From Burkholderiales bacterium (GTDB lineage: Bacteria > Pseudomonadota > Gammaproteobacteria > Burkholderiales > SHXO01), in contig JADZGB010000002.1 of assembly GCA_020854105.1 (NCBI GenBank), forward strand, positions 189,695 to 253,694: 64,000 nucleotides of DNA, in the 5' to 3' direction. Both the position numbers and the translations under genes were made by a program. Positions 34,965 through 49,044 of this stretch are shown in pieces. Positions within the stretch are counted from its first letter, which is position 1, and each line of letters begins with the position of its first letter. The notes below the pieces were generated by a model. The model was not told the origin of the DNA. It ran no database searches and saw nothing but the letters and a program-made list of their open reading frames with translations.

Positions 34965-35935
34965 GTCCGGGCGGCGTGCACGACGTTGCGCAGCGGCTCA
35001 CCGCGCGCGAGGCGGTCGAGATTGTCCGCGATCACGCGATTGCGGCGAGGAAGCAGGCCGTCGGTCCAGGCCGAGGCGTGCGGGGTCATGATGACGTTGT
35101 CCAGTTCGGCAAACGGGAGTTCCGAGGGCTGCGCAGTGCGCTGGCCCTGGGGCGGATAGCGGTACCACACGTCGATCGCGGCGCCGCCGATGCGGCGCGA
35201 TCGCAGTGCCGCGTACAGCGCGGCCTCGTCGATGATGGGCCCGCGCGCCACGTTGACGAGGAACGCGCCGGGTTTCATCTGCTCGAAGGCACGTGCGTCG
35301 ATGAGGCCGCGGGTCTCGTCGCACAGGGGTGCGGCGATCAGGATGAAGTCCGACACGGCCAGCAGGCGGGGCAGCGCATGCATGCCCTCCACACGCCCGA
35401 TCGAGGGCTCGTCCTCGCGGACGTTGCGGCTGCAGGCCATCAGCCGCATGCCGAACGCGTCGGCGCGGCGCGCAGCCTCGCGCGCGATGTGCCCGTAGCC
35501 GACGATTCCCAGCGTCTTGCCGTGAAGCTCGCCGTGGCGCGGGCCGCACAGGTACGAGCCGGTCCAGTCGCCGGCGCGCAGGGCGGCATCCATCGCACGC
35601 AGCTTCACCGTCCATTCCAGCATCGCAGCGAACGCGTACTCGGCGATGCCGATCTCGTGCCCGAAGCAGTTGCATACCGTGGCGCCGGCAGGCACACGCT
35701 CGAAGTCGATGTCGTCCGTGCCCGCCCCAGGCAGGTGCAGCAGGCGCAGCCTGGGCGCGCACGGCTGTTCACCGCGCCAGCTCATCGCGACCAGCGCGTC
35801 GGCACTCTCCAGCGTGCGGGCGAAGGCTTCCCGGTCATCGCCATCGACCACTTCGATGTCCCATGGCGTGTCGAGAAGGCCGGGGACGAGGCTCAGGCGC
35901 CCGTCGTCGTCGATCTTCTTGATGATGAGTTTCAC
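34958..35935 (-). CDS. D-2-hydroxyacid dehydrogenase family protein
   Basis: 325 residues. NAD-binding motif [17 protein letters not shown] (about 143-160), Arg in [12 protein letters not shown] (about 230), and catalytic His in [12 protein letters not shown]. The usual catalytic Glu of the ALDVFEPEP-type loop is not present; the segment reads [14 protein letters not shown]. This variant is seen in some D-2-hydroxyacid dehydrogenase subgroups, but activity should not be assumed. Reduces 2-keto acids or oxidises D-2-hydroxy acids. First of the minus-strand group leading into the hydratase and two-component genes; stop lies in a tandem repeat. Confidence 0.85.
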   Translation of the reverse strand: MKLIIKKIDDDGRLSLVPGLLDTPWDIEVVDGDDREAFARTLESADALVAMSWRGEQPCAPRLRLLHLPGAGTDDIDFERVPAGATVCNCFGHEIGIAEYAFAAMLEWTVKLRAMDAALRAGDWTGSYLCGPRHGELHGKTLGIVGYGHIAREAARRADAFGMRLMACSRNVREDEPSIGRVEGMHALPRLLAVSDFILIAAPLCDETRGLIDARAFEQMKPGAFLVNVARGPIIDEAALYAALRSRRIGGAAIDVWYRYPPQGQRTAQPSELPFAELDNVIMTPHASAWTDGLLPRRNRVIADNLDRLARGEPLRNVVHAARTR

Positions 35936-35988
35936 GTGAGGTCGCTGTTCGGTACGGGCGATGCCTCGATGGTCGGGTTCGTGCCCGA

Positions 35989-38313
<2,325 letters not shown>

Positions 38314-38320
38314 GCAAAGA

Positions 38321-38329
38321 TGCTAGAAT
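38321..38329 (+). promoter_or_regulatory. Extended -10 promoter for yajC-secD-secF
   Basis: TGCTAGAAT (TG-N plus TAGAAT at 38324-38329) just after the tgt stop; no -35 evident. It would make a leader of about 200 nt before yajC, a GC-rich segment in which I see no defined riboswitch. Confidence 0.45.
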
Positions 38330-38535
38330 CCGCCTCTTTCGCGGACCGTCGGCAGAGTGCTGCGTCCGGGCTTCGCAGAGCCACGCCGCGGGCAGCGTCC
38401 CGGGGATCTGCGTGGTCCTCCGGGTACGGCATGCCCGGGCCCGGACAGTCACATGTCCCGCCTCGCGCGCCTGCGCGACGTGCAGGGCCACTCGCCGCGG
38501 CGGGCCAACCAGACCCACACGAGGAGACCTAAACG

Positions 38536-38862
38536 ATGATCAGCGTCGCATATGCGCAGGGCGCCGGCGGTGCACCGGCCGGCATGGACTTCCTGAGCAT
38601 GCTCCCGCTCGTCCTGATGTTCGTGCTGCTGTACTTCCTGCTGATGCGTCCGCAGATGAAGCGCGCGAAGGAGCACAAGCAGCTGCTCGCCGGACTGCAG
38701 AAGGGCGACGAGGTGGTGACCTCGGGCGGCACGCTGGGCAAGGTGACCAACGTCAGCGAGCAATACGCGAAAGTGGAGATCTCCCCGGGCGTGGAGGTTG
38801 TCGTGCAGAAGCCGTCGATCCAGACGGTGCTGCCCAAGGGCACCATCAAGAGCGCGGCCTGA
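38536..38862 (+). CDS. yajC: Preprotein translocase subunit YajC
   Basis: 108 residues with one transmembrane helix (LPLVLMFVLLYFLLMRPQMK, about 17-36) followed by a cytoplasmic beta domain (LQKGDEVVTSGGTLGKV). Forms the accessory complex SecDF-YajC with SecYEG. ATG 38536 follows GAGGAGAC. secD starts 52 bp downstream. Confidence 0.96.
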   Translation: MISVAYAQGAGGAPAGMDFLSMLPLVLMFVLLYFLLMRPQMKRAKEHKQLLAGLQKGDEVVTSGGTLGKVTNVSEQYAKVEISPGVEVVVQKPSIQTVLPKGTIKSAA

Positions 38863-38914
38863 GCGCCGTGCCGGGATATCGCAACAGCAGTCGTCCTCAT
38901 CGGTTGTCGCATCC

Positions 38915-40789
38915 ATGAATCGCTACCCCATCTGGGTATACGCCACTGTCCTGGTCGTGGTGCTGGTCGGCCTGGTGTACTCGATACCCAACCTGTTTCC
39001 TGAATCGCCTGCCGTCCAGATCTCCGCGGCACGCGCGTCCGAACGCGTCGACGAGGCGCTGCTGGCACGCGCCACCGACGCGCTGACGCGTGCCGGCATC
39101 GCCCACGACGAGGCCTATCTCGACCAGAACAGCGCCAAGCTGCGCTTCAGGGGCACGGACGCGCAGCTGCGCGCCAAGGACGTGATCCAGCAGGAACTGG
39201 GCGAGGCGAACTACACCGTCGCGCTCAACCTCCTGTCCAATTCCCCCCGCTGGCTCGCCGCGATCGGCGCCAAGCCGATGTACCTCGGCCTCGATCTGCG
39301 CGGCGGCGTGCACTTCCTGCTGCAGGTGGACATGGTCGGGGCCATCACCAAGTCGCTCGACAGCACGGCAGCCGGCGTCCGCACCACCCTGCGCGGGCAG
39401 GACGATGCGCGCAGCAGCGGCATCTCGCGCGAGGGGAACACGGTGGTGCTGCGCTTCCGCGACACCGCGACGCGGGACAAGGCCCGCAGCCTGGTCGAGA
39501 ACAATTACCCCGACCTGGCGATCGTCGAGCAGACCCGCAACGCAGAGCCGATCCTGACGGGCACGTTGAAGCCGGAGGCGCAGAAGCGCATCCAGGACTT
39601 CGCCATCCAGCAGAACCTCACCACGCTGCGCAACCGCGTGAACGAACTGGGGGTGGCCGAGCCGATCGTGCAGCAGGCGGGCATCGACCGCATCGTGGTC
39701 CAGCTGCCCGGTGTGCAGAACACGGCGGACGCCAAGCGCATCCTGGGCCGCACCGCCTCTCTCGAGGTGCGCATGGTGGACGAGGAGAACAGCACACCCG
39801 CCGGCCTGCAGGCGGCCATGCAGGGTCAGGTTCCGCTGGGCTCCGAACTGCTCTACGAACGCGATGGCGAGGTGCCGGTGCTGCTCAAGCGGCAGGTGGT
39901 GCTGACCGGCGATCGCATCTCCGATGCGCAGCCCGGATTCGCGGGCGACACCGGGGAGCCGGCCGTGCACATCACGCTGGACGGCACCGGCGCGCGGATT
40001 TTCCAGCAGCTCACGCGGGACAACGTGGGCAAGCGCATGGCCATGGTTCTCGTGGAGAAGGGCAAGGGCGAGGTCGTTACCGCCCCCGTCATCCGCCAGG
40101 AGATCGGCGGCGGCCGCGTGCAGATCAGCGGCCGGATGAGCACGGTGGAAGCCAGGGAGGTGGCGCTGCTGCTGCGAGCCGGCGCACTAGCGGCGCCGAT
40201 GGAGATCATCGAGGAGCGCACCGTCGGCCCCAGTCTCGGCGCCGAGAACATCCGAAGCGGCTTCCGGGCCACCTGGATCGGCTTCTCGATGCTGTCGCTG
40301 TTCATCATCGCCTACTACAGCGTGATGGGCGTGGTGTCGGTGATCGCACTGGCGGTCAACGTGATGCTGCTCATCGCGCTGCTGTCGATGCTGCAGGCGA
40401 CTCTGACCCTGCCTGGCATCGCCGCCATCGCCCTCACCCTGGGGATGGCGATCGATGCGAACGTGCTGATCAACGAGCGCATCCGCGAGGAGCTGCGTAA
40501 CGGAGTCACACCGCAGGCGGCCATCCACGCTGGATACGAACGCGCCTGGGCCACCATTCTCGACTCGAACATCACCACTCTGATCGCCGGAATTGCCCTG
40601 TTCACCTTCGGCAGTGGACCGGTGCGCGGCTTCGCCGTCGTGCACTGCCTGGGCATCATGACCTCCATGTTCAGTGCGGTGGTCGTCTCGCGCTCGCTGG
40701 TCAACCTGACGTTCGGGCGCAAGCGCAGGCTGGAGAAGCTGCCCATCGGCAACGTCGACTGGCAGCACAAGCAGCCCAACCCCGCCTGA
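38915..40789 (+). CDS. secD: Protein-export membrane protein SecD
   Basis: 624 residues. TM1 at about 5-26, then YLGLDLRGGVHFLLQVD, the large periplasmic P1 domain, and a C-terminal five-helix bundle (FSMLSLFIIAYYSVMGVVSV; LTLGMAIDANVLINERIREE). Uses proton motive force to complete translocation in the periplasm. ATG 38915 opens MNRYPIWVY. secF follows after 33 bp. Confidence 0.97.
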   Translation: MNRYPIWVYATVLVVVLVGLVYSIPNLFPESPAVQISAARASERVDEALLARATDALTRAGIAHDEAYLDQNSAKLRFRGTDAQLRAKDVIQQELGEANYTVALNLLSNSPRWLAAIGAKPMYLGLDLRGGVHFLLQVDMVGAITKSLDSTAAGVRTTLRGQDDARSSGISREGNTVVLRFRDTATRDKARSLVENNYPDLAIVEQTRNAEPILTGTLKPEAQKRIQDFAIQQNLTTLRNRVNELGVAEPIVQQAGIDRIVVQLPGVQNTADAKRILGRTASLEVRMVDEENSTPAGLQAAMQGQVPLGSELLYERDGEVPVLLKRQVVLTGDRISDAQPGFAGDTGEPAVHITLDGTGARIFQQLTRDNVGKRMAMVLVEKGKGEVVTAPVIRQEIGGGRVQISGRMSTVEAREVALLLRAGALAAPMEIIEERTVGPSLGAENIRSGFRATWIGFSMLSLFIIAYYSVMGVVSVIALAVNVMLLIALLSMLQATLTLPGIAAIALTLGMAIDANVLINERIREELRNGVTPQAAIHAGYERAWATILDSNITTLIAGIALFTFGSGPVRGFAVVHCLGIMTSMFSAVVVSRSLVNLTFGRKRRLEKLPIGNVDWQHKQPNPA

Positions 40790-40822
40790 GACCGGTCAAC
40801 CCGATTCCGATCGAGACCCGCC

Positions 40823-41752
40823 ATGGAATTCTTCCGCATCCGCCGCGATATCAACTTCATGAAGTACGCGGCGATATTCAACGTGATATCGCTGGTCACC
40901 TTCGTCCTCGCGGTCTTCTTCCTCGCCACGCGCGGCCTGCACCTGGGCGTGGAGTTCACCGGCGGCACGGTGATGGAACTGCACTACGGCCACCCCGCGG
41001 ACCTCGACAAGGTGCGTGCCACGCTGGAGCGCATCGAGCTCGGCGATGCGACGGTTCAGAACTTCGGCAGCTCCGAGAACGCGCTGATCCGCCTGCCGGC
41101 GCGCCAGGACCTCACCGGCGCGCAGCTCAGCGAACGGGTCATTGCGGCGCTCAAGGCCGAGGATCCCACGGCCGAACTGATGCGGGTCGACTTCGTGGGA
41201 TCCCAGGTGGGCAGGGAACTGGTGGAGAACGGCGCGCTGGCGCTGCTGCTGGTCTCGCTCGGAATCGTCCTGTACCTGTGGCTGCGCTTCGAGTGGAAGT
41301 TCGGCATCGCGGCGATCATCGCGAACCTGCACGACGTGGTGATCATCCTGGGCTTCTTCGCCTTCTTCCAGTGGGAGTTCTCCGTGCCGGTGCTCGCCGC
41401 GGTGCTCGCGGTTCTCGGCTACTCGGTGAACGAGTCGGTGATCGTGTTCGACCGGATCCGGGAGAACGTGCGCAAGATGCGCAAGTCCACGCTCCCCGAG
41501 ATCATCAACAACGCCATCACCCGCACCATGTCGCGCACCATCATCACGCACGGCAGCACGCAGCTGATGGTGACCTCGATCCTGCTGTTCGGCGGCGACG
41601 CCCTGTTCTATTTCGCACTGGCGCTGACCATCGGCATCATGTTCGGGATCTACTCATCGGTACTGGTCGCGAGTCCGCTGCTGATCTATCTGCGCGTGAC
41701 GCGCGAGGATCTGATCAAGCCGGAGCGGCCCAAGCAGGAAGCGGTGGTCTGA
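40823..41752 (+). CDS. secF: Protein-export membrane protein SecF
   Basis: 309 residues, six helices. Motifs include HLGVEFTGGTVMELHY in the first periplasmic part and VLGYSVNESVIVFDRIREN with the conserved loop before MRKSTLPEIINNAITRTMSR. Partner of SecD, directly downstream in the same operon. Confidence 0.97.
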   Translation: MEFFRIRRDINFMKYAAIFNVISLVTFVLAVFFLATRGLHLGVEFTGGTVMELHYGHPADLDKVRATLERIELGDATVQNFGSSENALIRLPARQDLTGAQLSERVIAALKAEDPTAELMRVDFVGSQVGRELVENGALALLLVSLGIVLYLWLRFEWKFGIAAIIANLHDVVIILGFFAFFQWEFSVPVLAAVLAVLGYSVNESVIVFDRIRENVRKMRKSTLPEIINNAITRTMSRTIITHGSTQLMVTSILLFGGDALFYFALALTIGIMFGIYSSVLVASPLLIYLRVTREDLIKPERPKQEAVV

Positions 41753-41789
41753 GCGCGCACCCGGCCGCCCGGCGCCGCGCCGCATTCGG

Positions 41790-42437
41790 ATGGAACTGAT
41801 CCAGTTCTTCTGGGAGCTGCTGGTCCACCTGGACGATCGGCTGTTCTGGCTCGCCCAGAACTACGGCACGTGGATCTACCTGATCCTGTTCCTGATCGTG
41901 TTCTGCGAGACGGGGCTGGTGGTCACCCCGTTCCTGCCGGGAGACTCGCTGCTCTTCGTCGCGGGGACGATTGCCGCGGCGGGTGAGATGAACGTGCATC
42001 TCATGGCCGGCCTGCTGATACTCGCGGCGATCCTGGGTGACTCGCTGAACTACGCGATCGGCCACTTCATCGGACCGAAGGTGTTCCGCTATAACGATTC
42101 CTGGTTCTTCAGGAAATCGTACGTGGAGCGCACGCACGCCTTCTTCCAGCGCCACGGCGGAAAGACCATCGTGATCGCGCGTTTCATGCCGATCGTGCGT
42201 ACCTACGCGCCCTTCGTGGCCGGGATCGGCCGGATGGAGTACGGACGCTTCCTGTTCTTCAACGTGATCGGTGCCGTCGTCTGGGTGGTGCTGCTCACGT
42301 ACGCGGGCTATTTCTTCGGGAATCTGCCGGTGATCAAGGACAATCTCTCGCTGGTCATCCTGATGATCATCTTCCTGTCCATCCTGCCCGGCATCGTCGA
42401 AGTGCTGCGGCACAGGCTGCGCGGCTCGTCTCAGTAG
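41790..42437 (+). CDS. DedA-family membrane protein
   Basis: 215 residues with several hydrophobic helices. DedA features: ETGLVVTPFLPGDSLLFVAG, LGDSLNYAIGHFIG and the arginine motif VIARFMPIVRTYAPFVAG with a following G-x-x-Y. These proteins act as lipid scramblase-like or proton-coupled inner-membrane transporters for undecaprenyl phosphate and phospholipids. 37 bp after secF, and the last 7 bp overlap the convergent thioredoxin gene. Confidence 0.9.
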   Translation: MELIQFFWELLVHLDDRLFWLAQNYGTWIYLILFLIVFCETGLVVTPFLPGDSLLFVAGTIAAAGEMNVHLMAGLLILAAILGDSLNYAIGHFIGPKVFRYNDSWFFRKSYVERTHAFFQRHGGKTIVIARFMPIVRTYAPFVAGIGRMEYGRFLFFNVIGAVVWVVLLTYAGYFFGNLPVIKDNLSLVILMIIFLSILPGIVEVLRHRLRGSSQ

Positions 42438-43285
42438 AGCGCCGAGGCGAGCAGCCGACGGTACTTCCCGACCAGGGCATCCTGCGCGCCGAGCAGATCG
42501 AACACCGACAGCATCGTCTTGCGCCCGGCCTCGCCGTTCCACTTGCGGTCGCGACGGATGATCTCGAGCAACTGTTCCAGCGCCGGTTCGTAGCGCTGCG
42601 CGCTCACGTGCAGCTTAGCGAGGGCCAGGCGCGCATCCAGATCGGCGCCGTCCGCAGCGATGCGCGCTTCGAGCGCAGCCGTGTCCGGCACATCCTGCGG
42701 CTGAGCGAAGTTGATGCGGGCGACGATGGTCGCGATACGCGCGTCGTCGCTGGCAAGCGGGCCGAGCTGACGAACCGCCGCCTGCGCCTCCTCCAGGCGT
42801 CCGAGCGCGAGCAGCGTCTGCGCCCGGTCTGCGTGCACGGCGTCGTTGTGTGCCTCGTCTGCCACCGCCTGATCGAGCAGCGTCAATGCCTGCGCCGCGT
42901 TTCCTTCCTGCAGCAAATCCGCGGCCAGCCTGCGTAGCAGCTCGGCAGGCGAAGGCAGGAGCCGGTCGATGAACTCGCGCACCGCCGATTCCGGTTGAGC
43001 ACCGAGGAATTCGTCGACCAGCTGGCCATCCACGAATGCCTTCACGTTCGGGATGCTGCGTACGCCGTACTCTGCGGACAGGCGCTGGTTCTCGTCGGAA
43101 TTGATCTTGGCCAGGTGGAAGCGGCCCTGATACTGCTCGGCCAGCTTCTCCAGGACCGGTGCGAGCTGGCGGCAAGGTCCGCACCACGGAGCCCAGAAGT
43201 CCACCAGCACGGGTACCTGCTTCGAGCGCTCGAGGACTTCCGCGGGAAAGTTCGCTTCGCTCACGTTGCTGGCATGGGATGACAT
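42431..43285 (-). CDS. cnoX: Thioredoxin-TPR chaperone (CnoX/YbbN family)
   Basis: 284 residues: N-terminal thioredoxin domain with active site WAPWCGPC (both cysteines present, unlike E. coli CnoX with SXXC) and cis-Pro in VRSIPNVKAF, followed by TPR-type helical repeats (about 110-284; AAQALTLLDQAVADEAHNDA). Likely a chaperedoxin protecting proteins from oxidative damage and passing them to chaperonins. Start ATG 43285. Confidence 0.9.
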   Translation of the reverse strand: MSSHASNVSEANFPAEVLERSKQVPVLVDFWAPWCGPCRQLAPVLEKLAEQYQGRFHLAKINSDENQRLSAEYGVRSIPNVKAFVDGQLVDEFLGAQPESAVREFIDRLLPSPAELLRRLAADLLQEGNAAQALTLLDQAVADEAHNDAVHADRAQTLLALGRLEEAQAAVRQLGPLASDDARIATIVARINFAQPQDVPDTAALEARIAADGADLDARLALAKLHVSAQRYEPALEQLLEIIRRDRKWNGEAGRKTMLSVFDLLGAQDALVGKYRRLLASALY

Positions 43286-43354
43286 GCGTGGCTCCTGGTT
43301 GACCGCTATCCGCAGGGATGTAGGGTCGTTGCGCGCCGAATCAAGCGGACTGCG

Positions 43355-45847
<2,493 letters not shown>

Positions 45848-45851
<4 letters not shown>

Positions 45852-46306
45852 GTGGGAGCGGCTGCCAGGTCGCGCAGCAGATCGAGCGGATACCGGCGTC
45901 CGGCGCGATGGTCTTCCACGCAGCGCATGACCAGCGGGCTGCGGTGCTCGCCGGTGCGGGCAGCCAGCTCCTCGAAGTCGAGCCATACGGCGCGCACGAC
46001 GCCCGCATCCAGGCTGCGTCCCCGGCGAGCCGGGGACGCCCGTCCGGCGAAGGCCACGCGAACGTAGGTCGATCCCTGCGTTGGATGGCGCCAGCGATAG
46101 ATCCCGAGCAGCGCCTCGGGCTCGAAGTCGCGGGCGGTCTCTTCGAGCGTCTCGCGGATCACGGCGTCGATCATCGATTCGCCTGGTTCGAGATGGCCGG
46201 CCGGCTGATTGATGCGCAGTGCACCATCGGCCACCTCCTCGACGCACAGGAAGCGTCCGTCCTGCTCGATCACGGCGGCAACGGTGAGATGGATATCCCT
46301 CGACAT
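45848..46306 (-). CDS. Nudix hydrolase
   Basis: 152 residues with a Nudix box [20 protein letters not shown] (about 39-58), the metal-binding catalytic helix. The phosphohydrolase NudJ of E. coli also lies beside mnmA, and the length and position fit a NudJ-like thiamine pyrophosphate/nucleotide phosphatase, but the substrate is inferred. ATG 46306 has no clear ribosome site. Overlaps mnmA by 4 bp. Confidence 0.88.
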
Positions 46307-46344
46307 GGCAATGACTGCAGATGCTGCGGTCCGGTCCGGAAACG

Positions 46345-46373
46345 AAAAAAGGCAGGGAAACCCTGCCTTTTTT
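46345..46373. terminator. Rho-independent terminator, symmetric
   Basis: A6 - GGCAGGG - AAA - CCCTGCC - T6. Works on either strand; on the minus strand it separates the small secreted protein gene from the Nudix-mnmA operon. Confidence 0.92.
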
Positions 46374-46394
46374 CGGAGTAGATCGCAGGAATCC

Positions 46395-46592
46395 CTACCG
46401 CTTTTCTTCCTTGCTGGAGTCTTCCTTCTCGGGTGCCTGCTCCGTCTTTTCGTTGTCATGGTTGTGGTTGACGGGCTTTACCTTGGCTCCCGAATGATTC
46501 TGCGCGCCGTGGTTCGGCACGACGCCCGCCGAAGCGGACGCAGCGAACACCGCGAGCAATACGGCAACCGACGCACCCAAGGCTCTACGCAT
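46395..46592 (-). CDS. Small secreted protein, charged and His/Asn-rich
   Basis: 65 residues. Signal peptide MRRALGASVAVLLAVFAASASA, then a very hydrophilic mature tail of about 43 residues with HNHDNEKTEQAPEKED and a final EEKR. No family recognised. Strong GGAGGGGGAGGAG before ATG 46592, its own promoter upstream and terminator downstream show that it is a real monocistronic gene. Confidence 0.72.
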   Translation of the reverse strand: MRRALGASVAVLLAVFAASASAGVVPNHGAQNHSGAKVKPVNHNHDNEKTEQAPEKEDSSKEEKR

Positions 46593-46637
46593 GCTGCTCC
46601 TCCCCCTCCAAGTCCTGATCCGACAAACGGTGCCGGC

Positions 46638-46666
46638 AGGATACGTGCTCGGCCGAGGCCAGTCAA
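46638..46666 (-). promoter_or_regulatory. Sigma-70 promoter of the small secreted protein gene
   Basis: Minus strand TTGACT (46666-46661), 17-bp spacer, TATCCT (46643-46638). Expected start near 46631, a leader of about 40 nt. Confidence 0.7.
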
Positions 46667-46675
46667 CTTCGCGAA

Positions 46676-47314
46676 CTATGCCAGGCTGGCTTCGCGGGAC
46701 TGGCCGGGAAGCAGGCCGTCCAGGGTCCATGCGCCGATCGACCATCGCACGAGACGCAGGGTGGGGTGGCCCACCGCCGCGGTCATGCGCCGCACCTGGC
46801 GGTTGCGGCCCTCCACCAGTTCCAGCCGCACCCAGCTGGTGGGGATGTGCACGCGGCTGCGGATGGGCGGCTGACGCGGCCACAGCCACGTCGGGGCCTG
46901 GGTCAGCCTTGCGCCTGCGGGCCGCGTAACGCGGCCGTCGAGCATCACGCCCGTGCGCAGGCGCCCGAGTGCTGCTTCGTCCGGCACGCCCTCGACCTGG
47001 GCGTAGTACACCTTTGCCAGCTTCGCTGCCGGATGGCTGATGCGATGCTGCAGGCCGCCTTCGCCGGTGAGAACCAGCAGTCCCTCGCTGTCCCAGTCGA
47101 GGCGTCCCGCCGGGTACACCTGCTGTACGTGTATGAAACCGGCAAGGGTGGGGCGGACGGGGTGAGGCGAGAACTGGCACACCACCCCGTATGGCTTGTT
47201 GAACAGGATCAGCCGGCCGGTGCCGCGCGCGCCTCCGCGCCGCGTGCCAGCGCTGCCCACGGCAGCAGATCCCGGAAGGGTTCCGCCGCGCCCGGCGTGC
47301 AAGCGGGCGGGCAC
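46676..47314 (-). CDS. rluE: 23S rRNA pseudouridine synthase (RluE/RsuA subfamily)
   Basis: 212 residues. The catalytic Asp is in [17 protein letters not shown] (about 70-86), with [14 protein letters not shown] before and [22 protein letters not shown] after. Lacks an S4 domain, as in RluE, which modifies 23S U2457. GTG 47314 is the best start (GAGGCGCGG upstream); the first 33 residues are low-complexity Gly/Ala/Arg and could be an over-extension. Confidence 0.85.
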   Translation of the reverse strand: MPARLHAGRGGTLPGSAAVGSAGTRRGGARGTGRLILFNKPYGVVCQFSPHPVRPTLAGFIHVQQVYPAGRLDWDSEGLLVLTGEGGLQHRISHPAAKLAKVYYAQVEGVPDEAALGRLRTGVMLDGRVTRPAGARLTQAPTWLWPRQPPIRSRVHIPTSWVRLELVEGRNRQVRRMTAAVGHPTLRLVRWSIGAWTLDGLLPGQSREASLA

Positions 47315-47328
47315 GCGCCGTCCGCGCC

Positions 47329-48948
47329 TCAGCGGTGCTCGTGCGCGATAATGTAGTCGTAAGCCGGCAGGGTGAGGAATTCGACGAACTCGTCGCGCAA
47401 CGTGAGTTCCTCGAACATTCTGGCGCCTTCGTCGTACTTGCCGGCGGCATACTGCTGCTCGCCCAGGATCTCACGCACGCGCTTCAGTTCCTGGGGCACC
47501 AGTTCGCGGAACAGTTCCCGAGTCACCTTGCGGCCGTCGTCGAGCACACCCAGCGGGCTGCGGATCCAGTGCCAGATCTGGGCACGGGAGATCTCCGCGG
47601 TCGCTGCGTCCTCCATCAGGTTGAAGATCGGCACGCAGCCGGTTCCGGCGAGCCACGCGCCGATGTACTGGATGCCGATGTTGATGTTCTGCCGCAGCCC
47701 CTGCTCGGTGATCGGCCCCTTCGGCTGGAAGTCCAGCAGGTCGGCGGCACTCATCTGGACGTCGTCGCGCTGGCGCGTGATCTGATTGGGCGTCTTCATG
47801 ACCTGGTCGAAGGCATCCCTGGCGATGGCGACCAGGCCCGGGTGTGCGACCCAGGTGCCGTCGTGACCGTCGCTGGCTTCCCGTTCCTTGTCGGCGCGGA
47901 CCTTGGCCAGCGCCTGCTCGTTCGCGGCCGCGTCGTTCTTGATCGGAATCTGTGCCGCCATGCCGCCCATCGCGAATGCGCCGCGGCGATGACAGGTCTT
48001 GATCAGCTGCAGCGAGTAGGCGCGCATGAACGGGGAGGTCATCGTGACCAGCCCCCGGTCTGCCAGGATGAAGTCCGGCTTGTTCTTGAGCTTCTTGATG
48101 CAGCTGAAGATGTAGTCCCAGCGTCCGCAGTTCAGCCCGGCCGAGTGCTCGCGCAGTTCGTAGAGGATCTCGTCCATCTCGAACGTGGCGAGGATGGTCT
48201 CGATCAGTACCGTGGCCTTGACCGTTCCCTGCGGTACGCCGAGCGTGTCCTGGGCGAACACGAAGGCGTCGTTCCACAGCCTGGCCTCGAGGTGGTTCTC
48301 CATCTTCGGGAGATAGAAGTAGGTGCCCGAGCCCCGTTCCAGACGTGCCTTCGCGTTATGGAAGAAGTACAGGCCGAAATCGAACAGCGAGCCGGACATC
48401 GGCCTACCGTCCACGCTCATGTGCTTCTCCTCCAGATGCCAGCCGCGCGGCCGGACGAGGAGGGTGGCGACGTTCTCGCCGAGTCGGTACTGCTTGCCTT
48501 CCGCGCTGGTGAAGTCGATGTTGCGCCGGACCGCATCGTGCATGTTGATCTGGCCCAGGACCTGGTTGTCCCACGTGGGCGTATTCGAATCCTCGAAGTC
48601 GGCCATGTACATGTTCGCGCCGGAGTTGAGCGCGTTGATGACCATCTTCCGATCCGTCGGGCCGGTGATCTCGGTGCGGCGATCCTGCAGATCGGCGGGG
48701 ACGGGCGCGACCTTCCAGTCGGCGTCCCGGATATGCCTGGTCTCGGGCAGGAAGTCGGGCAGCTTGCCTGCGTCCAGTTCGGCTTGCCGGGCGACGCGCC
48801 GCTGCAGCAGATCCAGGCGGCGATCGTTGAACCGGCGATGCAGAGCCGCGAGAAAGCCGAGTGCTTCGGGCGTGAGGATCGACGCGTACTCGGGGGTCAT
48901 GCGGCCGGTGATCTGCACGCCTGCAGGCAGGGGCGTGTCGCTGTGCAT
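47329..48948 (-). CDS. aceB: Malate synthase A
   Basis: 539 residues. Motifs [19 protein letters not shown] and the malate synthase signature [16 protein letters not shown] (about 265-280). Condenses glyoxylate with acetyl-CoA. ATG 48948 follows AAGGAGATCGCG; an extended in-frame start upstream would cross the aceA terminator. 96 bp downstream of aceA, but separated by a terminator, so it is probably transcribed from its own promoter or by read-through. Confidence 0.97.
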   Translation of the reverse strand: MHSDTPLPAGVQITGRMTPEYASILTPEALGFLAALHRRFNDRRLDLLQRRVARQAELDAGKLPDFLPETRHIRDADWKVAPVPADLQDRRTEITGPTDRKMVINALNSGANMYMADFEDSNTPTWDNQVLGQINMHDAVRRNIDFTSAEGKQYRLGENVATLLVRPRGWHLEEKHMSVDGRPMSGSLFDFGLYFFHNAKARLERGSGTYFYLPKMENHLEARLWNDAFVFAQDTLGVPQGTVKATVLIETILATFEMDEILYELREHSAGLNCGRWDYIFSCIKKLKNKPDFILADRGLVTMTSPFMRAYSLQLIKTCHRRGAFAMGGMAAQIPIKNDAAANEQALAKVRADKEREASDGHDGTWVAHPGLVAIARDAFDQVMKTPNQITRQRDDVQMSAADLLDFQPKGPITEQGLRQNINIGIQYIGAWLAGTGCVPIFNLMEDAATAEISRAQIWHWIRSPLGVLDDGRKVTRELFRELVPQELKRVREILGEQQYAAGKYDEGARMFEELTLRDEFVEFLTLPAYDYIIAHEHR

Positions 48949-48992
48949 CGCGATCTCCTTGGACTTGGGTATGAAACTGGAAATTCTGGCAC

Positions 48993-49024
48993 AAAAAAGC
49001 CGCCCCTCCTTTCGGCGGGGCGGC
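48993..49024 (-). terminator. Rho-independent terminator of aceA
   Basis: GCCGCCCC - ten-base loop - GGGGCGGC (48999-49024) followed on the minus strand by six T residues (48998-48993). Confidence 0.92.
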
Positions 49025-49044
49025 GCAGGACGGTCCAAGGCCGA

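Noticed and set aside
46345-46373. Possible mobile-element terminal repeat
   Set aside because: The A6-stem-T6 structure is a standard Rho-independent terminator and no matching copy is near.
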